DNA from: Treponema sp.
GTDB lineage: Bacteria > Spirochaetota > Spirochaetia > Treponematales > Breznakiellaceae
Length of the DNA: 7,322 nt
Assembly (NCBI GenBank): GCA_031271075.1
Contig: JAISWN010000335.1
Location: 1 to 7,322 of the forward strand
Direction of reading: 5' to 3'
Shown here piece by piece: positions 1-6,227 of this stretch. A program made the translations under genes and the position numbers. How positions within the stretch are numbered: position 1 is the stretch's first letter; every line of letters begins with the position of its first letter. The notes under the pieces are model-generated. The model was given only the letters and a program-made list of their open reading frames with translations. It was not told the origin of the DNA and did no database searches.

Positions 1-463
1 CGGCTACGGCTGTACCGCCGACGCCTACCACATCACTTCCCCGGATCCCTCGGGGGAGGGAGGCGGCAGGGCGATAAAACTGGCCCTGGAAGACGCGGGG
101 CTGGGGCCGGAGGATATCCGGTACTACAACGCCCACGGCACGGCCACGAAAATTAACGATCCTGCCGAAACTAAGATGATCAAATACGCCTTTGGGGATC
201 ATGCCTGCAGGTTGAAGATCTCCAGCATCAAGAGCATGACCGGCCACTGTGTCGCCGGTTCCGGCGGCCTTGAGGCCATTGCCTGTATCCTGGCCATCCG
301 GGAAGGTTTCTTTCCCCCCACCATCAACCTGGAAAATCCGGACCCCGCCTGCGATCTGGACTACGTGCCCAACCATGCCCAGTACGGGGAGATCCGGGCC
401 GCCGCCTCGGGCAACCTGGGTTTCGGCGGCCACAACGGGGTGGTAGTATTCAAGGGATACTGA
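1..463 (+). CDS. fabF: 3-oxoacyl-[ACP] synthase II (FabF), 3' part
   Basis: The 5' end lies outside the window; the reading frame starts at base 2 and ends with TGA at 461-463. The visible 153 residues are the C-terminal half of a KAS II condensing enzyme, which elongates acyl-ACP by decarboxylative condensation with malonyl-ACP in the cytoplasm. Two of the three Cys-His-His catalytic positions are visible. The first His is in the motif NAHGTAT (codon 134-136). The second is in SIKSMTGHCVAGSGG (His codon 245-247, with the conserved Lys at 230-232). The C-terminal glycine motif GNLGFGGHNG is also present. The nucleophilic Cys lies upstream and cannot be checked. The gene is followed 13 bases later by fabZ, consistent with a fatty-acid synthesis operon. 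A FabB-type synthase is the main alternative, but the sequence and neighbours fit FabF. Confidence 0.95.
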   Translation, partial: GYGCTADAYHITSPDPSGEGGGRAIKLALEDAGLGPEDIRYYNAHGTATKINDPAETKMIKYAFGDHACRLKISSIKSMTGHCVAGSGGLEAIACILAIREGFFPPTINLENPDPACDLDYVPNHAQYGEIRAAASGNLGFGGHNGVVVFKGY

Positions 464-473
464 TTCAGGAGCG

Positions 474-524
474 GGTATGATCGAGGCGGGTATGACTGAG
501 GGTATGATCGAGGGTATGACTGAA
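474..524 (+). repeat. Four-copy 12-bp tandem repeat carrying the fabZ start codons
   Basis: The unit GGTATGAYYGAG occurs four times: 474-485, 489-500, 501-512 and 513-524 (the last ends in GAA). A 3-base insert (GCG) follows the first copy. Copies alternate ATGATC and ATGACT, so the array looks like a doubled 24-27 bp unit. Every unit contains an ATG in the fabZ frame, and each GAG(G) end could act as a weak Shine-Dalgarno for the next ATG. All lengths are multiples of three, so gain or loss of units would change only the N-terminal length (M-I/T-E-G repeats), not the frame. Confidence 0.9.
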
Positions 525-944
525 ATTAAGGAACTGCTTCCCCACCGGGAGCCCTTTCTGTTTGCGGACGAGATTGTCAGCGCCGGAGAAGACCGGATCG
601 TGGCGAAGCGGGTGTTTACCGAAAAGGATTTTTTCTTTCAGGGGCACTTTCCCCAATACCCGGTAACGCCGGGGGTGATCCTGGTGGAAACCATGGCCCA
701 GGCCGGCGGAGCGGGGCTGCGGAAACTTGGCATCCTGGGAGGGGACGCCCTTTTTTTCCTCGCCACGGTGGACAAGGTAAAGTTCCGCCGCCAGGTGCGC
801 CCGGGCGACGAGGTCCGGCTGGAAATAGAAAACCTGCGGGTCTCCCCCAGGATGATCAAGCAGGCGGGAAAAGCCTACGTGGGGGACGATCTGGCCGCGG
901 AAGCGGAATGGATGGCCCTGGTAGGCCCGGCCCCGAAAGTCTAG
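477..944 (+). CDS. fabZ: 3-hydroxyacyl-[ACP] dehydratase FabZ
   Basis: FabZ dehydrates (3R)-hydroxyacyl-ACP to trans-2-enoyl-ACP in type II fatty acid synthesis; it is a cytoplasmic hot-dog-fold enzyme. From the ATG at 477 it is 155 residues. The N-terminal core IKELLPHREPFLF is typical of FabZ. The active-site stretch GHFPQYPVTPGVILVETMAQ carries the catalytic pair His57 and Glu71, with the 14-residue spacing seen in E. coli FabZ. The start is ambiguous. Four in-frame ATG codons (477, 492, 504, 516) sit in a tandem repeat, and homologues usually begin near the last one, which would give 142 residues. AGGAG at 467-471, five bases before ATG 477, is the best ribosome-binding site, so 477 is chosen. 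The enzyme identity does not depend on this. It lies 13 bases after fabF and 24 bases before fabV. Confidence 0.96.
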   Translation: MIEAGMTEGMIEGMTEIKELLPHREPFLFADEIVSAGEDRIVAKRVFTEKDFFFQGHFPQYPVTPGVILVETMAQAGGAGLRKLGILGGDALFFLATVDKVKFRRQVRPGDEVRLEIENLRVSPRMIKQAGKAYVGDDLAAEAEWMALVGPAPKV

Positions 945-968
945 GTACACTAACTATGGAGAACGAAT

Positions 969-2258
969 ATGGTTATTAAACCCATGGTACGGAACAACAT
1001 CTGTATCAACAGCCACCCTGGAGGCTGCGCCAAATCGGTGCGGAACCAGATTGAATACGTGAGGAAAACCCTGGCCGGGGGGAAGACGCCGGCGGAGGCA
1101 GCCGGAGCGGCGCCTCCTGGCAGCCCCCGTCTGGCCCTGATCATCGGCTGTTCCACCGGCTACGGTCTTGCCAGCCGGATCGCCGCGGCCTTCGGCTACG
1201 GGGCGGCCACCCTGGGGATCTCCTTCGAGAAGCCGGCCAGCGCCTCCAAGCCCGGAACCCCCGGTTTCTACAACAACCTGAGCTTCCAGGCCGAATCGGC
1301 CAGGGCGGGGCTGGTTTCCAAAACCCTGGACGGGGACGCCTTCTCCGCCGAAATGAAGGAAAAAGCCATCCCGGCGGTACGGGAAGCGGCGGCTGAGGCC
1401 AATATCCCCCCCAAAATCGACCTGGTCATCTACTCCCTGGCCTCCCCGGTGCGAACCGACCCGAAAGACGGGGCGCTGTACCGTTCGGTGATCAAGCCTA
1501 TCGGCCAAAGTTACGCGGGAAAGACCATCGACATGATGAGCGCCAAAATCGTCAACTCCGGGGCGGAACCCGCCGGCCAGGAGGAAATTGCCCACACCGT
1601 AAAGGTGATGGGAGGGGAGGACTGGGAACTGTGGATCCAGGCCCTGGATAAGGCGGGGGTCCTTGGCCCGGCCGCCCGGACCGTGGCCTACACCTACGTC
1701 GGCCCGGAACTTTCCTGGCCGATCTACAAAAACGGCACCATCGGCAGGGCCAAGGAAGACCTGGAGCGGGCAGGCCGGGACATCAACCGGCGCTTTGCCG
1801 AAACCGGAGGAGGGACATCCCGCCATGCCTGGGTCTCGGTGAACAAGGCCCTGGTAACCCGGGCCAGCGCGGTTATTCCCGTGATCCCCTTCTACGTCTC
1901 CTGCCTCTTCAAGGTGATGAAGGAAAAGGGGCTCCACGAAGGCTGCATTGAACAGATCGTCCGGCTTTACCGGGACAGGCTCTACAGCCCCGCGGCCGGG
2001 GAGGATAGCGGCAAGGTTCCGGTGGACGGCGAAGGCCGGATCCGCATAGACGACTGGGAAATGAGGGAGGATGTGCAGCGGGCCGTCCTTGCCCTGATGG
2101 ATACGGTAACCGATGACAACGTACTGAGCGTCACGGATGTGGAAGGTTTCCGCCATGACTTCCTTGAGGCCCACGGTTTCGATGTGGAGGGGATCGATTA
2201 CAGCGCGGACATTGACCCTTCGGGGATCGTATCGGTATGGGGGATCGTATCTGTATGA
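969..2258 (+). CDS. fabV: Trans-2-enoyl-ACP/CoA reductase, FabV/Ter family
   Basis: This NADH-dependent reductase saturates trans-2-enoyl-ACP (or enoyl-CoA), the last step of the elongation cycle. The protein is 429 residues, slightly longer than the roughly 400 usual for the family. The N-terminus MVIKPMVRNNIC and much of the chain closely resemble Treponema denticola Ter. The Rossmann nucleotide-binding motif is GCSTGYGLASR at about residues 60-70, and SLASPVRTDP lies at 156-165. The family's Y-x8-K catalytic signature is intact as Tyr253 and Lys262 (YKNGTIGRAK). GGAGAA at 958-963 precedes ATG 969. The C-terminus is extended by six residues (WGIVSV) through an 18-bp duplication. The stop overlaps the accB start (ATGA). 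No fabI, fabK or fabL is visible, so this is probably the operon's enoyl-ACP reductase, although Ter enzymes are best known as CoA-dependent. Members of this family are generally poorly inhibited by triclosan. Confidence 0.96.
   Translation: MVIKPMVRNNICINSHPGGCAKSVRNQIEYVRKTLAGGKTPAEAAGAAPPGSPRLALIIGCSTGYGLASRIAAAFGYGAATLGISFEKPASASKPGTPGFYNNLSFQAESARAGLVSKTLDGDAFSAEMKEKAIPAVREAAAEANIPPKIDLVIYSLASPVRTDPKDGALYRSVIKPIGQSYAGKTIDMMSAKIVNSGAEPAGQEEIAHTVKVMGGEDWELWIQALDKAGVLGPAARTVAYTYVGPELSWPIYKNGTIGRAKEDLERAGRDINRRFAETGGGTSRHAWVSVNKALVTRASAVIPVIPFYVSCLFKVMKEKGLHEGCIEQIVRLYRDRLYSPAAGEDSGKVPVDGEGRIRIDDWEMREDVQRAVLALMDTVTDDNVLSVTDVEGFRHDFLEAHGFDVEGIDYSADIDPSGIVSVWGIVSV
2222..2257 (+). repeat. 18-bp tandem duplication spanning fabV end and accB start
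   Basis: Bases 2222-2239 and 2240-2257 are adjacent copies of the same 18-mer and differ at one position (GGTATG against TGTATG near the end). Each copy carries a GGGGA Shine-Dalgarno-like stretch and, ten bases later, an ATG in the accB frame (2237 and 2255). In the fabV frame the duplication adds six C-terminal residues (WGIVSV). Since 18 is a multiple of three, neither gene is frameshifted. Confidence 0.93.
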
Positions 2259-2728
2259 CCGAACAATTCATCCTAACCCTGATAGATAAATTCGCCGCCG
2301 CGGATATGGCGGAACTGAAATTTGACGACGGCGGCGCCAGCCTCTCCCTGCGGAAGGAAGGGGCCTTCATTCGGGGCTCGGCCCCGGCAAGCGCGGTTCC
2401 GGGCGGCGGAGCTTCGGCGGCGGGCGGGCCGGACGCGGGAGTCCGGCTGAGGCTTCCGGTCAGCCCCGGCGGCCCGGCGGATTCGGGTCTTGAAAACATT
2501 ACCAGCCCCATCGTGGCCACCTTCTACGCGGCCCCCGGTCCCGACGCGCCTCCCTTTGTCAAGGCCGGTTCCGAAGTCAAGGCGGGGGACACCCTCTGTA
2601 TCCTTGAGGCCATGAAGATGATGAATCACCTGGAGGCGGAATTCGACTGCCGGATACTTTCGGTAAAAGCCGCGCCGGGGGATCTGGTGGAGTACGGCCA
2701 GATCCTCTTTGAGGTCAAACGGATCTAG
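2255..2728 (+). CDS. accB: Biotin carboxyl carrier protein of acetyl-CoA carboxylase
   Basis: BCCP carries the biotin that shuttles carboxyl groups from AccC to the AccAD carboxyltransferase. From ATG 2255 it has 157 residues, near the usual length. Residues 1-36 form the conserved N-terminal segment (MTEQFILTLIDKF). Residues about 37-80 are a Gly/Ala/Pro/Ser-rich flexible linker. Residues about 81-157 are the biotinyl domain. The biotin acceptor is Lys121 in EAMKMMN. The family's thumb region is recognisable as YAAPGPDAPPF (91-101). ATG 2255 is chosen because it gives the classic ATGA overlap with the fabV stop and the family's normal N-terminus. An in-frame ATG at 2237, in the upstream copy of the 18-bp duplication, would add MGDRIC and cannot be excluded. 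The SD-like GGGGGA lies about 10 bases upstream, a rather long spacing, so translational coupling to fabV is likely. Confidence 0.96.
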   Translation: MTEQFILTLIDKFAAADMAELKFDDGGASLSLRKEGAFIRGSAPASAVPGGGASAAGGPDAGVRLRLPVSPGGPADSGLENITSPIVATFYAAPGPDAPPFVKAGSEVKAGDTLCILEAMKMMNHLEAEFDCRILSVKAAPGDLVEYGQILFEVKRI

Positions 2729-2740
2729 GGAGCTGTCTTG
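2727..2740 (+). promoter_or_regulatory. Ribosome-binding site and TTG start of accC
   Basis: AGGGAG at 2727-2732, overlapping the accB stop (TAG 2726-2728), is followed after five bases by an in-frame TTG at 2738. The next in-frame ATG (2762) has no comparable Shine-Dalgarno sequence, so TTG is the preferred accC start. A TTG start may lower translation of AccC relative to its neighbours; that effect is inference. Confidence 0.7.
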
Positions 2741-4120
2741 GCCCAGCCGAAAACGCCCGGTATGCCGGGTTCCGGAACCTCCGGCCATCCTGTCCAGCGG
2801 ATACTCATCGCCAACCGGGGGGAGATAGCGGTGCGGATCATCCGCGCCTGCCGGGAGATGGGGATAGAAACCGTGGCGGTTTATTCCACCGCCGACGCGG
2901 AAAGCCTCCCGGTAAGGCTTGCGGATCAGGCGGTCTGCATCGGCCCCCCGCCTTCCGCCCGGAGCTACCTGGTACGGGAAAACCTGATCATGGCGGCCCT
3001 CAATACAGACTGCCAGGCGATCCACCCGGGGGTAGGTTTCCTCTCGGAAAACGCCGCTTTCGCCCGGCTGGTTACCGAAAAGGGCCTCCTCTTCATCGGC
3101 CCCGATCCGGGGATCATAGAACTCCTGGGCGACAAGGTTCGGGCCAGGGACACGGCCCGGCGCTTCGGTCTTCCCGTTACCCCCGGAACCGGGGAGGCGG
3201 TTTGCGACCCTGTCCTGGCCGGGGAAGCCGCGGCCGGGTTGGGTTTCCCGGTGATCGTCAAAGCGGCGGCGGGCGGCGGCGGCAAGGGCATGCGTATCGT
3301 CCGCGCCCCGGAGGATTTGGCGGAAAACCTGAGCATCGCCCGGGCTGAGGCGGAGGCCAATTTCGCCGACGGGCGGGGCTTTATCGCACGCTACCTGGAA
3401 AAGCCCCGGCACGAGGAACTCCAGATCCTCTCCGACGGGGCGGGCAAGGTGGCGGTTCTGGGGGAACGGGACTGTTCGGTTCAGAAAAACCACCAGAAAC
3501 TCATCGAGGAAAGCCCTTCTCCGGGGGTAAACGGGGAAATGCGGCGGCTCATGGCCGAAGGGGCGGTCAGGATGTTCGGGGAACTGGGCTACCGGGGGGC
3601 GGGAACCATTGAGTTCCTGGTGGAAGGGGAGAACTTCTACTTCATGGAGGTCAACGCCCGGGTTCAGGTGGAACACCCGGTAAGCGAATTCGTCACCGGC
3701 GCCGATATTATCCGCCAGCAGATCCTTGCCTGCACCCAGGGCCGCATAGAGCTTGAAGCCGGGGAGGCGCCGATCAGCGGCTGGGCCATAGAGTGCCGGA
3801 TCAACGCCCTTTCCCCCGGCAGGGTAAGCCGTCTGGACATCCCCGGCGGGCCGGGGGTACGCTTCGACTCGTTCCTCTACGGGGGCTGCCAGGTCCCCCC
3901 CAACTACGACTCCATGGTGGCAAAGCTCATCGTCCACGCCCCCAACCGCAACGAAGCCCTGGCGCGGATGGACCGGGCCCTGGGGGAACTCAGCATAGAG
4001 GGGATAAAAACCAACCGGGAACAGCAGCGCTGGATCATCCGGGACGGGGTATTCCGCTCCGGCAGCTTCGGGGCCGCCTACTACGGCGCCGTGGCCGGCC
4101 GCATCGCCGAGGAAACATGA
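2738..4120 (+). CDS. accC: Biotin carboxylase subunit of acetyl-CoA carboxylase
   Basis: AccC uses ATP and bicarbonate to carboxylate the biotin on AccB. The 460-residue protein is slightly longer than E. coli AccC (449) because of about 20 N-terminal residues before the core RILIANRGEIAVR (21-33). It is an ATP-grasp enzyme. The glycine-rich ATP loop is KAAAGGGGKGMR (175-186). RHEELQIL (224-231) and GERDCSVQKNHQK (242-254) match the conserved bicarbonate/ATP region. MEVNARVQVEHPV (303-315) holds the catalytic Glu304, Asn306 and Arg308. HPGVGFLSENA (96-106) is the N-domain signature, with Val where E. coli has Tyr. The start is TTG 2738, supported by its ribosome-binding site; ATG 2762 is the alternative. 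The gene lies 9 bases after accB and 22 bases before accD. Carboxylases of the propionyl-CoA or pyruvate type are less likely, given the flanking accB and accDA. Confidence 0.96.
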   Translation: MAQPKTPGMPGSGTSGHPVQRILIANRGEIAVRIIRACREMGIETVAVYSTADAESLPVRLADQAVCIGPPPSARSYLVRENLIMAALNTDCQAIHPGVGFLSENAAFARLVTEKGLLFIGPDPGIIELLGDKVRARDTARRFGLPVTPGTGEAVCDPVLAGEAAAGLGFPVIVKAAAGGGGKGMRIVRAPEDLAENLSIARAEAEANFADGRGFIARYLEKPRHEELQILSDGAGKVAVLGERDCSVQKNHQKLIEESPSPGVNGEMRRLMAEGAVRMFGELGYRGAGTIEFLVEGENFYFMEVNARVQVEHPVSEFVTGADIIRQQILACTQGRIELEAGEAPISGWAIECRINALSPGRVSRLDIPGGPGVRFDSFLYGGCQVPPNYDSMVAKLIVHAPNRNEALARMDRALGELSIEGIKTNREQQRWIIRDGVFRSGSFGAAYYGAVAGRIAEET

Positions 4121-4142
4121 TACGATACCTGAGGAGGCGAAG

Positions 4143-4946
4143 ATGCCCTTAACGAAGACCGTTCCCTGCCCGTCCTGCGGGGTCGAGTATACCCAGGCCC
4201 AGATTGACGAGGCCCTCAAGACCTGCCCCGGCTGCGGCGCCCATTACCGGATGGAACCGGGGGAGCGGATACGGTACCTTACCGATCCGGGATCTTTTGC
4301 CGAATTCTCCGCCAATCTCAGTTCCCTCAATCCCATCGATCTGGCCGGTTACGAGGAGAAACTTTCGGAGGCGGAACTGAAAGCCCGGATGAAAGACGCG
4401 GTGATCACCGGCTCCTGTTCCATCGAGGGCCGGCCCCTGATCCTCGCCCTCATGTCCTTCAACTTTATGGGAGGTTCCATGGGTTCCGTGGTGGGGGAAA
4501 AGGTCAGCCGGGCCATGCTGAAGGCGGCGGAAGAGAGGCTTCCCCTGGTGATCTACACCACTTCCGGCGGCGCCCGGATGCAGGAGGGTATCTTCTCCCT
4601 CTTGCAGATGGCCAAGACCTCAAGCGCCGCGGCGGAACTGGACAAGGCGGGCCTTCCCTTCTTCGTGATCCTCTGCGATCCCACCACCGGGGGGGTTACC
4701 GCCTCTTTCGCCATGCTGGCGGATGTTACCCTGGCGGAGCCCGGCGCCCTCATCGGTTTCGCGGGCCCCCGGGTTATCGAGGGGACTATCCGCCAAACCC
4801 TGCCGGAGGGTTTCCAGCGGGCGGAATTCCAACTGGAAAAGGGCTTCGTGGATCTTATCGTCAGGCGGCAGGATCAACGCCGGACCCTGGCCCGGCTTAT
4901 CGACCTGCACGGATCCGTGGCCGGAACCAGGGCCGGGGAGGTCTGA
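4143..4946 (+). CDS. accD: Acetyl-CoA carboxylase carboxyltransferase beta subunit
   Basis: AccD with AccA transfers the carboxyl group from carboxybiotin to acetyl-CoA, giving malonyl-CoA. The protein is 267 residues, shorter than E. coli AccD (304), mainly at the termini. The N-terminal zinc ribbon is complete: Cys9, Cys12, Cys28 and Cys31 in the C-x2-C-x15-C-x2-C pattern. The crotonase-fold carboxyltransferase domain shows SGGARMQEG (141-149), TTGGVTASFA (181-190) and GFAGPRVIEGTIRQTLPEGF (205-224). AGGAGG at 4132-4137, five bases before ATG 4143, is the strongest ribosome-binding site in the operon. The stop is one base before the accA start, which suggests translational coupling of the two carboxyltransferase subunits in equal amounts. 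Confidence 0.97.
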   Translation: MPLTKTVPCPSCGVEYTQAQIDEALKTCPGCGAHYRMEPGERIRYLTDPGSFAEFSANLSSLNPIDLAGYEEKLSEAELKARMKDAVITGSCSIEGRPLILALMSFNFMGGSMGSVVGEKVSRAMLKAAEERLPLVIYTTSGGARMQEGIFSLLQMAKTSSAAAELDKAGLPFFVILCDPTTGGVTASFAMLADVTLAEPGALIGFAGPRVIEGTIRQTLPEGFQRAEFQLEKGFVDLIVRRQDQRRTLARLIDLHGSVAGTRAGEV

Positions 4947-4947
4947 A

Positions 4948-5880
4948 ATGGAGGAATCTAAGGTGGATATGGGGGAACTGCAAAAGAAAGTTGGGGAACT
5001 GAAGAGACTGATGCAGGAATCGGGGATCAACGTGGGCAAAGAACTGGATCTGATCGAGGCGAGGCTCCTGGCGGGCTCCAAGGTGGAAAGCACCTGGAAA
5101 CGGGTGGAACTGGCCCGCCACCCCGACCGGCCCTACTCCCTGGATTACATCAACCGGATATTCGAGGATTTTATCGAACTCCACGGAGACCGGGCCTTTG
5201 GGGACGATCCGGCCATCGTGGGCGGCCTGGCCTTCCTCAACAGCAGACCCGTCACCATCCTGGCAAACCAGAAGGGCCGCAGCCTCAAGGAGAACGTCCG
5301 GCGCAACCACGGCATGGCGAACCCCGAAGGCTACCGCAAGGCCCTGCGCCTGGCCCGGGAGGCGGAAAAATTCCACCGTCCCATCGTTACCTTTATTGAT
5401 ACCGCCGGGGCATATCCGGGGCTTGGGGCGGAGGAGCGGGGCATAGGGGAATCCATCGCCCGGAACCTCCGGGACTTTAGCCAGCTTAAAACCCCCATCC
5501 TCTGCGTCATCATCGGCGAGGGAGGCTCCGGCGGCGCATTGGGACTCTGCGTGGGGGACAAGATCTACATGCTGGAAAACGCCATCTACTCCGTCATCAG
5601 CCCGGAAGGCTACGCCTCCATCCTGCTCCGGGACTCCAGCCGCGCCAAAGACGCCGCCGCCATGATGCGCATCACCAGCGCGGACCTTTTGGAGTTCAAA
5701 GTCATCAACGGCGTCATCAACGAACCCCCGGGCGGCGCCCAGGACGACCCCAACGCCGTGGCGGCCCGCATCAAAGCCACCCTCGTCAAAGACCTGGCGA
5801 ACCTCTCCAGCCGCAACCCCTCCGTCCTCGTCCGCTACCGCAACCAGAAAATCCGCAAAGCCGGCCACTGGAAGGAATAG
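4948..5880 (+). CDS. accA: Acetyl-CoA carboxylase carboxyltransferase alpha subunit
   Basis: AccA is the partner of AccD in the alpha2-beta2 carboxyltransferase. From ATG 4948 it is 310 residues, close to E. coli AccA (319). Residues 1-40 are a charged helical stretch likely to be a short coiled coil, as in the family. HGDRAFGDDPAIVGG (79-93), RRNHGMANPEGYRKALRL (108-125), GAYPGLGAEERG (144-155), GEGGSGGALG (180-189) and ISPEGYASIL (207-216) are all characteristic; the glycine-rich loops form the oxyanion and carboxybiotin site. The start is supported by GGGGAGG at 4935-4941 inside the accD tail, six bases upstream. The frame is open well upstream of 4948, but that part lies in accD and does not resemble AccA. 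It is the last gene of the operon; a hairpin with a T-run follows directly. Confidence 0.97.
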   Translation: MEESKVDMGELQKKVGELKRLMQESGINVGKELDLIEARLLAGSKVESTWKRVELARHPDRPYSLDYINRIFEDFIELHGDRAFGDDPAIVGGLAFLNSRPVTILANQKGRSLKENVRRNHGMANPEGYRKALRLAREAEKFHRPIVTFIDTAGAYPGLGAEERGIGESIARNLRDFSQLKTPILCVIIGEGGSGGALGLCVGDKIYMLENAIYSVISPEGYASILLRDSSRAKDAAAMMRITSADLLEFKVINGVINEPPGGAQDDPNAVAARIKATLVKDLANLSSRNPSVLVRYRNQKIRKAGHWKE

Positions 5881-5895
5881 GGCCGCGCCTTTTTT
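5879..5895 (+). terminator. Weak rho-independent-like terminator after accA
   Basis: GGC-CGC-GCC (5881-5889) forms a short GC-only stem, extendable by A5879/G5880 pairing with the T-run, followed by six T residues (5890-5895). It starts directly at the accA stop codon. The stem is only 3-5 bp, so it may be inefficient alone; the larger hairpins that follow could help stop or stabilise the operon transcript. Confidence 0.4.
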
Positions 5896-5897
5896 AT

Positions 5898-6113
5898 AGG
5901 GGGGACCGCCAGCTTCGCTGGCTCGTCTCCCCCCTGCCTCCAGCCTCCTCCCCGGCCCCTGGCCGGGTCCGGTGGCTTCCGGCCCCCCCCTCTCCTAGGG
6001 GCTCCGCCCCTAAAACCCCGCAACGGTGTCTGAAAGACACCACGGTCCCCTGTGGAGAGATGCCGGAGTTTCGTTGCAACTCTGAAAACCCCAAAACCAT
6101 ACGGTTTTTGGTT
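5898..6113. repeat. Block of consecutive hairpins (possible repetitive element)
   Basis: At least six inverted repeats follow each other. H1, 5898-5935: AGGGGGGA/TCCCCCCT enclosing GCCAGC-TTC-GCTGGC. H2, 5951-5967: CCCGGCC-CCT-GGCCGGG. H3, 5996-6012: TAGGGGC-TCC-GCCCCTA. H4, 6025-6041: GGTGTCT-GAA-AGACACC. H5, 6066-6082: GAGTT/AACTC containing the palindrome GTTGCAAC. H6, 6091-6111: CCAAAACC-ATAC-GGTTTTTGG with one bulged T. H1-H4 have perfect stems and 3-base loops. I see no convincing protein: the minus-strand frames are open but low-complexity (Gly/Arg-rich), as expected from GC-rich repeats. It could be an intergenic repeat family (REP-like), a non-autonomous mobile element or a structured RNA. 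Which one cannot be told from a single copy. Confidence 0.7.
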
Positions 6114-6219
6114 CCGCACGCCTGGCGTCACTACAGGCCGATACCGCCAATTCCAAATATAGGGGCCAGGGCGGTATGTTATTGAATAAGGCCGCCAACA
6201 CCCTGATTTTGTACCCCGG

Positions 6220-6227
6220 CGCAAAGG
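6220..6227. repeat. Left target-site duplication CGCAAAGG
   Basis: This 8-mer abuts the left inverted repeat of the element and is identical to 6398-6405. It lies in LRR codons GGC-GCA-AAG, so the original target was inside the LRR gene. Confidence 0.85.

Noticed and set aside
954..2174. Minus-strand open frame of about 406 codons opposite fabV
   Set aside because: Same codon-bias shadow; FabV on the + strand is unmistakable and no ribosome-binding site or family pattern supports the antisense frame.
2273..4219. Long open frame on the minus strand (about 648 codons) opposite accB and accC
   Set aside because: It is antisense to two fully recognisable genes, has no known family pattern and a biased composition. 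GC-rich codon usage on the + strand removes stops on the opposite strand.
4723..4947. Upstream extension of the accA frame inside accD
   Set aside because: The extra residues are Pro/Arg/Ser-rich and lie over the conserved AccD C-terminus. A good ribosome-binding site and the AccA-like N-terminus begin at 4948.
4897..5868. Minus-strand open frame of about 323 codons opposite accA
   Set aside because: A shadow of accA; it is Gly/Asp/Val-rich with no recognisable domain.
5898..6113. CRISPR array or integron attC cassette as explanation of the hairpins
   Set aside because: The stems differ in sequence from one another, so there is no repeated unit with spacers, and no attC core sites or integrase are visible.
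6141..6177. 8-bp inverted repeat ATACCGCC / GGCGGTAT with a 21-base gap
   Set aside because: The stem is short, the loop is long and there is no T-run. It could be an operator but nothing downstream is intact; chance is not excluded.
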